Origin: Psychrobacter sp. TAE2020
GTDB lineage: Bacteria; Pseudomonadota; Gammaproteobacteria; Pseudomonadales; Moraxellaceae
Reading direction: 5' to 3'
NCBI RefSeq assembly: GCF_018919485.1
Contig: NZ_JAHLMU010000001.1
Coordinates: forward strand, 162,655-226,654
Length of the DNA stretch: 64,000 nt
In this document: one piece after another, positions 56,601-64,000 of the stretch
Numbering within the stretch: position 1 is the first letter of the stretch
Layout: the number at the start of each line of letters is the position of its first letter
Translations under genes and position numbers: made by a program
Notes under the pieces: generated by a model
The model's database searches: none
The model's input: only the letters and a program-made list of their open reading frames with translations
Told to the model about the DNA's origin: nothing

Positions 56601-56960
56601 AATGATTTCCTTATTAAGGATAGGTTAGTGATGACAAGTTAGTAGCGATAAGTCATTAGTTGCTGGTCTTTATTAATTATACTGCTGTTGCTTATGAACC
56701 TTTAAGCTATCTTAGAGTGCTAGCTGCTGATATATAGCAAAAAACCTATAAATCATCTTGGTTCTATTACCATAGCAAACCCTTGTACATATTGATGTTG
56801 TTTGCCCGTTGGTTATGTATCTAACTCAGAGTATTAATACAAAACAAGTAAATAGCAGGCTACTAATTAAAGCTACGGCCAATAAAAAAGCCGCCCTAGT
56901 AAGGCGACTTTTTTATTAACTTATTTATCTAAAATATAAGAAATGCTGTCATTAAGTCAA
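56601..56960. other. Spacer SDR / NCS2 permease
   Basis: 360 nt upstream of the SDR gene and downstream of the permease. Apart from the terminator at 56881-56917 I see no gene or repeat. Confidence 0.35.
56881..56917 (-). terminator. Terminator of the NCS2 permease gene
   Basis: 15-bp stem (56881-56895 with 56903-56917) with one position that pairs as G-U only in the minus-strand RNA, 7-nt loop, U-run on the minus side. Confidence 0.85.
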
Positions 56961-58442
56961 TTAATGAGCGGATTCTTTTGGTCCTACAGGCACTTCTTTA
57001 TGATCAACATCGAATAATTTGCCTTCTGTGAAGTAATCGCCTTCTGTCAATTCTATGATGACAGCAGGACGTACAGAACGGTCTTCAGTACCAGCGGCGA
57101 ATACCGACTGATTCTCTGAATTACCAAGTTTAAGATGGTTGAACAATAAGTTTAGAGCAATAGCCATGATCGCAGTAGAGCTGATACCTGAATGGAAAAT
57201 AGTAGCAAACCAGTCTGGGAATTGATCATAGAATGCAGGAGCAGCAATTGGCAACATACCAAAGCCGATTGAAGTAGCAACAATGATTAAGTTCATGTTA
57301 TTAGTATAGCTAACTTGCGCTAGGGTACGGATACCACTAGCCGCTACTGTACCGAATAGAACGATACCAGCGCCGCCTAGTACCGCAGTAGGAACAGTAG
57401 CAATCACACGTCCCATCAACGGCATCAAGCCTAACACTACCAAGATAACACCAGCAGCAGCAACTACAAAACGACTCTTAACGTTAGTAACGGCAACTAA
57501 GCCAACGTTTTGTGCAAAAGCACTTTGAGTGAATGAGCCGAACATTGGCGCAACGATACTTGAAACCATATCAGCACGTAGGCCATCACCTAGACGTTTT
57601 GAGTCGATCTTAGTATCAATGATGTCACCAACCGCTAGGATGTCTGCTGAAGTTTCTACTAAGATCACTAGTACTACAATGAACATAGAGATGATAGCAG
57701 CAAGCTCAAAGGTAGGAGCACCAAAATGGAATGGTGTAGGAAAAGCAAAGATAGGTCCGGTCATAACATTAGAGAAATCAACCATACCTACTGCCCAAGC
57801 GGCAATAGTACCGATAACCATCGCTAGCAGTATCGATAAGCGACTGATAGCTGCATTACCCAATTTGCTCAATAGCAATACTAAAGCTAGCGTAAACGCT
57901 GCTAAGCCGATGTTAGCCATACTACCAAAGTCAGGAGCCTTGCTATTGCCACCCATAGCCCAACGTGCCGCTACTGGCATCAAAGTCAGACCAATAGTGG
58001 TAATAACCGCACCAGTAACTAATGGTGGAAAGAACTTAATAATCTTGGAGAAGATTGGAGTAATTAAAAGCCCGAGTGCCGAGGCAGCTATTACCGCACC
58101 AAATACTGAAGGAAGTCCGCCTCCTGAGGTCACAATGGCGACGATAGTTGCCACACTAGCGAATGATACGCCCTGTACTAATGGGAGCTGACAACCAAAA
58201 AATGGAATGCCAAGAGTTTGTAATAAAGTCGCTAAACCACCAATAAATAGTGAAGCAGCAATAAGAAGTCCGATCTCTGCTGGACCTAAACCTGCAGCTT
58301 GACCGACAATAAGAGGTACAGCAATGATTCCGCCATACATAGTTAGTACGTGTTGAAAGCCATAAGCGATATTGGCTACAAGACCTAGATTCTCATCTTC
58401 TGGGCGTTCAAACGTTGGTTGAGAGGTAGATTTGATGTCCAT
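56961..58442 (-). CDS. NCS2 purine permease (xanthine/urate type)
   Basis: 493-aa nucleobase/proton symporter with 14 helices. GFQHVLTMYGGIIAVPLIVG is the NCS2 opening. The substrate helices read ETSADILAVGDIID and FAQNVGLVAVTNVKSR, closer to xanthine/urate members than to UraA. I take MDIKSTSQPTF at 58442 as the start; the frame extends to 58502, and GGGAG lies about 12 bases from 58442, which is long. The exact start is unsure. A leader hairpin is described separately. Confidence 0.9.
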   Translation of the reverse strand: MDIKSTSQPTFERPEDENLGLVANIAYGFQHVLTMYGGIIAVPLIVGQAAGLGPAEIGLLIAASLFIGGLATLLQTLGIPFFGCQLPLVQGVSFASVATIVAIVTSGGGLPSVFGAVIAASALGLLITPIFSKIIKFFPPLVTGAVITTIGLTLMPVAARWAMGGNSKAPDFGSMANIGLAAFTLALVLLLSKLGNAAISRLSILLAMVIGTIAAWAVGMVDFSNVMTGPIFAFPTPFHFGAPTFELAAIISMFIVVLVILVETSADILAVGDIIDTKIDSKRLGDGLRADMVSSIVAPMFGSFTQSAFAQNVGLVAVTNVKSRFVVAAAGVILVVLGLMPLMGRVIATVPTAVLGGAGIVLFGTVAASGIRTLAQVSYTNNMNLIIVATSIGFGMLPIAAPAFYDQFPDWFATIFHSGISSTAIMAIALNLLFNHLKLGNSENQSVFAAGTEDRSVRPAVIIELTEGDYFTEGKLFDVDHKEVPVGPKESAH

Positions 58443-59041
58443 AAATAGGCGTGCTCCCTGCAGGTTATGCTTGTAATATGTCCAAACTGACACATAGTGC
58501 ATTAGGTTGAAAAAATAAATTATGAGTCATCTTGTTATAGCAGAGCTATAGCAAGAACCATTAAATATCTATGAGTATTGGGTGTTGCTATCGAATCGAA
58601 CTATAAATTTTTTAATACTACTAAACTTTAAAAATTGCTCATCAGCCACGCTCAACATAAAAAAGGAGGAGTAGCTCCTTTCAATCAGGACGATAGCTGG
58701 TATGGATTTACAATTAGAATATTTTTAGATGATTTTTCTAGGTAATTACATTAGGTATTTAACTTAACTGATTATCGTGTTCGTTGTTCCAGAAGGATAA
58801 AAAGGGCTTTACGAATAGTCGATGCAGGTCAATCAAAAATATGTTTTGTTATCAACAATAGATAGCAATCTAACAGATTATCTGTCTATTGTGTTCATTT
58901 TAGTTTTGCTAGATCGGTTGCTCAGTTTTAGGATAACGCTTATTGCTAATAACCGCTAGTAGTTTTTTGACCATATGGTCAACTTTTTGAGATATTTAGC
59001 CATTTAGGGTGATTTATTTAGTTAGATTATAACTATTCACT
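58443..59041. other. Divergent spacer NCS2 permease / DUF2868 gene
   Basis: 599 nt AT-rich region with promoters for both sides. It contains the 11-bp hairpin 58530-58556 (loop cagag) and the terminator-like hairpin 58659-58681. No gene. Confidence 0.4.
58659..58681 (-). promoter_or_regulatory. Terminator-like hairpin in the permease leader
   Basis: 7-bp stem (58662-58668 with 58675-58681), 6-nt loop, followed on the minus strand by six Us. It points the same way as the permease and lies about 220 nt upstream of its start, so it may be an attenuator. I could not match the sequence upstream of it to the purine riboswitch core. Confidence 0.45.
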
Positions 59042-60484
59042 ATGAGTTACAATAGAGAAGCAAGCAAATATCTACTATCTACTCAAACATTACTATACGG
59101 ATATCCCTTCGTTATGTTATCACCCCAAGACCAATTAACTGAACTGGTGCGCACCCTTGAGACTGAGCAGCATGTTTTTGCGACTGATCCCCTACTAGTG
59201 ACCGAAAAGCTGCAAGTAGAAGAAGGTACTGTTCTACAAAAGTTACATCGGCGTGCTTCACGCATAGACAGCAACGGCGCTCTGGCAGGAGTTTTAGGCA
59301 AGATAGAAGGACGCCTCAAAGGTATTATGGTCATCATGAGTGTGATCTGGTGCGTGTCTGGTTTTTTTGGCTTGTTTACCTTACTCCAAGCCAATGTGGT
59401 TAATTTCTTTTATGTGCTAGTTTGTTTGCTGGGTTTTCATACTATTATGCTAGTAGGCTGGCTAGTAATGACTTTAATCAATCAAAGCAAGCACTCCTCC
59501 AATTGGTTTGCCAGTTTTGTGAGTCCCAGTTATTTAATCCGTGGTAAAGACGATGTTACCCAAGCCGCCGTGAGCTTGTATGAGCAGCAGTTGCAACATA
59601 GCGGTATGCGCTGGTATCTAGGTCGTTTCAGTCATCAGCTCTGGCTGGCTACTTTGACTGGTATGCTGCTAGCGATTATATTTTTATTAATTGTTCGTCA
59701 GTATAGTTTTAGCTGGGAGTCTACCTTGCTCTCAGATCAAGCGTTGATCACTTTGACTCGAGTGCTAGGTTGGCTGCCTAGTATGGTTGGCTTCGATGTG
59801 CCTAATGATGCGGCAATCGTCCAAAGCCGCCTAGTCACTGATACCCTGCCCTTAGCTATTGCTCGGCAATGGGCAGGGTTATTGATTGGTAGCCTGCTGA
59901 TGTATGGCATCGTACCACGGGCGCTGGCATGGGCATTCTGTGCGCTGATGTTCCGTAGCAAAAAGATGCGCTTAGATATCAAAATAGCTTATTATCAAAA
60001 GATAATAAACTTTTGGCAGCGCCAAGTGATAGATGTTGATGACTTTGTGGCAGTGGCTGCGCCTATAGCTCCTAAAGCAGTAGTTAGCAGTGCCGCTAAG
60101 CTAGTGGCTCTGCTTGAGTATCCGACTGACAACCCTCTATGGTGGCAAGCGGGGCTCAACTACTATGATGGCCCTATTGAAGCTGTCGAGGATTTCGGTA
60201 TTATTGACGATCGTGAGGACTTGGCACGGTTAACTACTCATCTAGACCAACATCCGCTCCAAGTGCTTTTAGGCATCCATGATAAGGCCTTACCAGATCG
60301 AGGAGCACTTCGAAAATTGGATCAAATTGCGGCGCATGCTCAACACGGGGTTATAGTGCAGCTGTTGAATAATCAAACGCTTGAAACTAATGCTGATGCG
60401 AGCAGGAGCACCTTTAACAATGTCCGATATCAACAGTGGCAAACCGCCCTTGCAGCAAGGAAAATTGGCTTAGTAGCTGGCTAG
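59042..60484 (+). CDS. DUF2868 membrane protein
   Basis: 480-aa inner-membrane protein. Hydrophobic helices at about 95-115, 120-145, 200-220 and 275-300 are followed by a cytoplasmic domain (330-480) with KAVVSSAAKLVALLEYP and QVLLGIHDKALPDRGALRKLDQIA. Family DUF2868, often encoded beside DUF3482 GTPases, as here two genes on. Neither ATG has a good ribosome site: 59042 lacks one, and the in-frame ATG at 59114 (MLSPQDQL) is an alternative. Function unknown. Confidence 0.8.
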   Translation: MSYNREASKYLLSTQTLLYGYPFVMLSPQDQLTELVRTLETEQHVFATDPLLVTEKLQVEEGTVLQKLHRRASRIDSNGALAGVLGKIEGRLKGIMVIMSVIWCVSGFFGLFTLLQANVVNFFYVLVCLLGFHTIMLVGWLVMTLINQSKHSSNWFASFVSPSYLIRGKDDVTQAAVSLYEQQLQHSGMRWYLGRFSHQLWLATLTGMLLAIIFLLIVRQYSFSWESTLLSDQALITLTRVLGWLPSMVGFDVPNDAAIVQSRLVTDTLPLAIARQWAGLLIGSLLMYGIVPRALAWAFCALMFRSKKMRLDIKIAYYQKIINFWQRQVIDVDDFVAVAAPIAPKAVVSSAAKLVALLEYPTDNPLWWQAGLNYYDGPIEAVEDFGIIDDREDLARLTTHLDQHPLQVLLGIHDKALPDRGALRKLDQIAAHAQHGVIVQLLNNQTLETNADASRSTFNNVRYQQWQTALAARKIGLVAG

Positions 60485-60617
60485 TAACTGGGATGCTGCC
60501 ATAGACTTAGCAGATGACCCAAGCGCCTATAACTTATACTGGTCTTTTAGAGTCTCAAGCTGCATATTAAAACAACTGGGTTAGCTAGTACTCTTAGGTA
60601 GAATGGGATGAAATGAT

Positions 60618-61589
60618 ATGGCAGAGTCAGATAACGGTATCAGTTTGGGTCAGTATAGTCAGACTTTAGAGGGGGTTAAAGACACACTGAATCAGAGCAT
60701 CTTGTCTATTGCTCCTGAAGCTTGGCAGTCGTCATTGACTAGCATTTTGCCTGCCCATTGGCAAGAGTGGCTGTTACCCTTGATGGGTGGGCCGTTTTTT
60801 TTATTATTCTTAGCAGAATGGTCTTATCAAGCGCGTCGCGGTGATAGTAGCGCCTTTCACTGGCGTCGAGCAGTAACCAATTTTAGTCTAGGCGGCTCTT
60901 ATTTGAGCTTTGAGTTGATTGTGCAAGCGCTTATTGTGCTGCCAATATGTCTATGGCTATACCAGTATCGGCTATTTACTATTGAAGTTACTTGGCTGAG
61001 CGCTATTCCTATTTTTATTGCAGTGGAGTTTAGTTACTATTGGTTTCATCGCAGCTCACATAGAGTGAATTGGTTTTGGTCAGCGCATGTGGTGCATCAC
61101 TCTGATGATCAGATGAACTTATCGACAGCGATGCGTCAAAGCTTACTGTATTCAGTCACTGGTTGGTGGCTGTTCTTTCTACCGCTAATGCTGCTTGGCG
61201 TGCATCCTGTCTGGGTATTTTTCTTCTACGCTATTGACTTAATTTATCAATTCTTTATTCATACTGAAACGGTAGGAAAACTCCCCAAATGGGTCGAATA
61301 TATTTTTGATACCCCTTCTAACCATCGGGCCCATCATGGTACTAATGGGGAGTATATTGACAAAAACTACGGTGGCGTCATTATACTATTTGACCGCTGG
61401 TTCGGAACTTATGTCGAAGAAGATACTATTAACAACCCAGTGCGTTATGGTGCAGTTGGCGAGACCAGTAATGATAATATTTTTCAGCTTATTTTTGCCG
61501 TATTTTATCGAATGTGGCAGCAGTTCTTTCTTGCTAAGGGGCTAAAGAATAAAGTAAAAGTATTATTTAGCCCACCTGGTGCGGTTTAG
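60618..61589 (+). CDS. Fatty acid hydroxylase / sterol desaturase family protein
   Basis: 323-aa diiron membrane hydroxylase with about four helices. The histidine clusters are seen: FHRSSH, SAHVVHHSDD and the later NHRAHHG, which bind the two irons. The bacterial substrate is unknown; relatives act on lipids or carotenoids. It sits between the DUF2868 and DUF3482 genes on the same strand with gaps of 130-150 nt. Confidence 0.9.
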   Translation: MAESDNGISLGQYSQTLEGVKDTLNQSILSIAPEAWQSSLTSILPAHWQEWLLPLMGGPFFLLFLAEWSYQARRGDSSAFHWRRAVTNFSLGGSYLSFELIVQALIVLPICLWLYQYRLFTIEVTWLSAIPIFIAVEFSYYWFHRSSHRVNWFWSAHVVHHSDDQMNLSTAMRQSLLYSVTGWWLFFLPLMLLGVHPVWVFFFYAIDLIYQFFIHTETVGKLPKWVEYIFDTPSNHRAHHGTNGEYIDKNYGGVIILFDRWFGTYVEEDTINNPVRYGAVGETSNDNIFQLIFAVFYRMWQQFFLAKGLKNKVKVLFSPPGAV

Positions 61590-61736
61590 CAGCGGTTCTC
61601 ATGTTTTTATTGGCATTGTTTGATACCTTAATCTTCTATACTTAATCAACATTTGCCGTTATTAATCTATAGCTATATTTACCCGATTTTACGGTAAAAT
61701 TGCTATAACGCTTTTCATTTACTATAAGAAATTATT

Positions 61737-63464
61737 ATGAATAACAATAATCAGTCGACTGATAAATCAAAAGGGCTATTCGCCGATAAAGCCCTAAAAA
61801 GTGATGCTGTCGCTGTAGAGAATACCAGCTTATTAAAGCCTACTGCTGCCGATAATAGCTATAGTAATAACGATGTTAGTGCTCACTACTCAGAACCGCT
61901 ATCGTCCTCTTCCTTATCCCCTGCATTAGTTTCTACTAATGCTAATGCTGAATGGTCAGAAAAATCACCGATGACTAAAAAAACCATTGCTAACGGCGAA
62001 GCGCTAAAGCTTGCCGTTGTTGGTCATACTAATACTGGCAAAACCTCAATACTGCGCACCTTACTCAGAGATGTGTATTTTGGTGAAGTCAAAAATGAAG
62101 CAGCGACTACTCGCCATGTTGAGCGGGCGCAGTTAACCGATAGCCAGACGGGCGAAGTACTAGTGGCTTTGTATGATACCCCAGGGTTAGAAGATGCTTC
62201 GGGTCTGATGGATTGGCTAGAGGACAACACTGCCAGTCGTCGTGATGGTATCGAGCGCTTGCAGCAGTTCTTAGCCGCAGATATCGCGCAAGGCGCTGAG
62301 CGCATAGACGGCTCTGTTTATCAAGACTACAGTCAAGAAGCTAAAGTGATTCGCCAAGTGCTGGCAAGTGATATGGCCATCTATGTTGTCGATGCTCGAG
62401 AGCCAGTATTAGGTAAATATAAAGATGAATTGGCTATCTTATCTTGGGCGGCGATTCCGGTCATGCCGGTGTTTAACTTCACCGATAGCCAAGATGCCAA
62501 TATTGATGATTGGCAGACGATGCTGGCACGACGTAACTTGCATATCTCTACCCGCTTTGACTCAGTAGCCTTTGAGTTTGAGGATGAAATGCACTTGTGG
62601 CAGAATCTCGCCACTATGCTTACCCACTCTGAGATGCTTGAGCAACTGATGGACAGTCGAGCTGCTGATTGGGCGCGTCTGTATGATGAAGCTAATATTA
62701 TTATTGCTGACTTTCTGCTCAACGTGGCGGCTTTTGTACGAGAGATCAATGAAGACGATGATCCGATGCCAGTGTTAACGCAGATGCAAGAAGCCGTGCG
62801 TCAAAGCGAAAGGACTATGCAAAATAAATTGTTAAACTCCTACAAGTTTTATGATAATGCAGTAGCAGCAACGCCGCTTGAATTAAAAGCTTACCAGCAA
62901 GATCCATTCGATCCTGAATTACTAAAAACTTACGGTATTCGCACTACCTCAGGTGCCGCAGCAGGCGCACTATTAGGATTAGGGATAGATGCGGCAGCGT
63001 TAGGGACTACCTTAGGACTAGGAGCCGCTTTGGGTGGTCTCGCTGGTGGGTTGTTGTCTAACACTAGTAGTATCGCCGACAAGCTCACCGGGGTGAAACG
63101 CTTATATATTGATCCTGCTACTTTGACCTTATTAGCGACCAGAGCGATGGATCTACTGACAGCTCTACGCCATCGTGGTCATGCGGCGACTGATGCCACC
63201 CAAATGCTATATCAAGATGATGGTACTACTACCCACAGCAGCAACCCTACTCAAAGCGATGATGCTAAAAATGACAGTGCTGATAATCATTCAATCACTC
63301 CATGGCCGAGCCATAAATTACCTAGCGAGCTAAAAAAAGCCCGAGGTAAGCCGCAATGGTCATCGTTGAGCAGTGGTAAGTCGGAGTTAGCGCAGAGCTT
63401 ACGAATGGATGCTACTTGGTCCCTAGCTAATAAACTTGAAGCTCACAAGCTGGCAGGTGACTAG
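61737..63464 (+). CDS. DUF3482 GTPase
   Basis: 575 aa. A Ser/Asn-rich lead (1-85) precedes the G domain: G1 GHTNTGKTS near residue 96, G3 DTPG near 147, and FNFTD as likely G4. The middle is helical. Around 405-440 is a glycine/alanine-rich hydrophobic hairpin (GAAAGALLGLGIDAAALG...) that could insert in membranes. The C-terminal DUF3482 domain ends in a low-complexity region. Partner of DUF2868 by context. Role unknown. Confidence 0.88.
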   Translation: MNNNNQSTDKSKGLFADKALKSDAVAVENTSLLKPTAADNSYSNNDVSAHYSEPLSSSSLSPALVSTNANAEWSEKSPMTKKTIANGEALKLAVVGHTNTGKTSILRTLLRDVYFGEVKNEAATTRHVERAQLTDSQTGEVLVALYDTPGLEDASGLMDWLEDNTASRRDGIERLQQFLAADIAQGAERIDGSVYQDYSQEAKVIRQVLASDMAIYVVDAREPVLGKYKDELAILSWAAIPVMPVFNFTDSQDANIDDWQTMLARRNLHISTRFDSVAFEFEDEMHLWQNLATMLTHSEMLEQLMDSRAADWARLYDEANIIIADFLLNVAAFVREINEDDDPMPVLTQMQEAVRQSERTMQNKLLNSYKFYDNAVAATPLELKAYQQDPFDPELLKTYGIRTTSGAAAGALLGLGIDAAALGTTLGLGAALGGLAGGLLSNTSSIADKLTGVKRLYIDPATLTLLATRAMDLLTALRHRGHAATDATQMLYQDDGTTTHSSNPTQSDDAKNDSADNHSITPWPSHKLPSELKKARGKPQWSSLSSGKSELAQSLRMDATWSLANKLEAHKLAGD

Positions 63465-63524
63465 CTTAACGGCTTAATGGCTTAATGAATTAGCAACTTA
63501 ATAGCTTATCAATAACTTAGCAGC

Positions 63525-64000
63525 CTACTTTAGTAATTCACTCAAGGCTTTAGTACCACGGATATCGGTTTGTTGTAAGTAGACCGAATACAAGGGATAG
63601 CGTTTAAAGCTATTCTCAATATCCTTCACTATCTGCTGCTGTCTATCGGCACGTTGCTGCCAAAAGTTATCTGTTTGTACAGGATCTATAAGTTGGTTGA
63701 TCACTATAGCCGCTGGCGTGAGTTTTGCGGCTTCCAACTGCTCGATAGCTCGCCTGGTTTCTGCTAAAGGTAGAATATCGGCGGTCATCACTAATAAGAT
63801 AGCCGTCTGAGTACGCTCATGTAATAGCTGTCCTGCCTGACGAAATAGCTCTTTACGCTTCTCTAATACTGCTACGGCTTGCTCCCAGCGATCGGGTTTG
63901 TGCTTCTGAAAGGGATTGGCCAAGTCTTTATGGTTATTGGCTTTACTAGCCGCTATCTTATTAGAGTTACTATCTAAATGAGTAGCCACTGAGCGTAACT
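63525..64000 (-). CDS. ArsA/GET3-type ATPase, C-terminal part (start beyond window)
   Basis: Only the last 158 codons or so are present; the frame is open to the right edge. The sequence TAILLVMTADILPLAETRRAIEQLEAAKLTPAAIVINQLIDP followed by R.DRQQQIVKDIENSFKRYPLYSVYLQQTDIRG is the C-terminal half of the TRC40/GET3/ArsA ATPase fold. The P-loop lies outside the window. A GTG at 63989 is only an internal codon. No arsenic pump gene is visible; a role in membrane-protein targeting or metalloid export cannot be decided. Convergent with the DUF3482 gene. Confidence 0.85.
   Translation of the reverse strand, partial: LRSVATHLDSNSNKIAASKANNHKDLANPFQKHKPDRWEQAVAVLEKRKELFRQAGQLLHERTQTAILLVMTADILPLAETRRAIEQLEAAKLTPAAIVINQLIDPVQTDNFWQQRADRQQQIVKDIENSFKRYPLYSVYLQQTDIRGTKALSELLK

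Noticed and set aside
57529-58191. 220-aa plus-strand open frame
   Set aside because: It lies wholly inside the NCS2 permease on the other strand, and its composition is that of an antisense shadow.
58681-58800. Purine riboswitch upstream of the NCS2 permease
   Set aside because: The conserved core and loop sequences are not recognisable on the minus strand.

Overview
The window looks like chromosomal DNA of a gammaproteobacterium of the Moraxellaceae, most likely Psychrobacter or a close relative. I infer this from moderately AT-rich DNA, sulfate, methylcitrate and bacterioferritin gene sets typical of that family, low-complexity Ser/Asn/Gln linkers in housekeeping proteins, and intergenic spacers rich in A/T and stem-loops. 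No search was run. I see no rRNA, tRNA or CRISPR array.

Layout. 1-15.7 kb is a sulfate assimilation region. On the minus strand are cysG (cut by the left edge), cysH and cysI-DUF934; on the plus strand are sat, two tandem sulfate-binding lipoproteins and cysT-cysW-cysA. An iron-dependent alcohol dehydrogenase and a WG-repeat exported protein sit between cysG and cysH. 15.8-18.3 kb holds an ArsR-type regulator and an iron-storage block: bfd with a candidate Fur box, then two bacterioferritin subunits with complementary active-site losses. 18.4-29 kb holds an MdtD-like exporter, a YghU-like glutathione transferase, a DUF1176 protein, a DEAD-box helicase with an RGG-rich tail and long leader, a DUF819 membrane protein and an AlkK-type acyl-CoA ligase.

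29.2-35 kb is a minus-strand operon for a circularly permuted ATP-grasp/alpha-E protein, a transglutaminase and the Anbu proteasome-like peptidase. It is followed 9 nt later by a small exported protein whose lipoprotein paralogue lies just upstream of the operon. 35.6-38.2 kb is an AT-rich stretch with a heptamer tandem repeat, a 49-bp near-perfect palindrome and a lone P4-type integrase.

38.5-55.7 kb is a propionate (2-methylcitrate cycle) region: LysR regulator, an Nramp-fold transporter lacking the metal-binding motifs, prpB, prpC, acnD, prpF and, further on, prpD. A 2-kb accessory insert (excalibur-domain protein, orphan YefM-like antitoxin, convergent PIN-like nuclease) separates acnD from prpF. 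An ABC exporter and two ElaA-like acetyltransferases lie between prpF and prpD. 55.8-64 kb holds an SDR oxidoreductase, an NCS2 purine permease with a terminator-like hairpin in its leader, and a membrane-associated set: DUF2868 protein, sterol-desaturase-type hydroxylase, DUF3482 GTPase and an ArsA/GET3-type ATPase cut by the right edge.

The best candidates for something under-described are the Anbu operon with its two flanking paralogues, the antitoxin/PIN insert inside the methylcitrate locus, the motif-less Nramp homologue beside prpBC, and the 49-bp palindrome next to the integrase.
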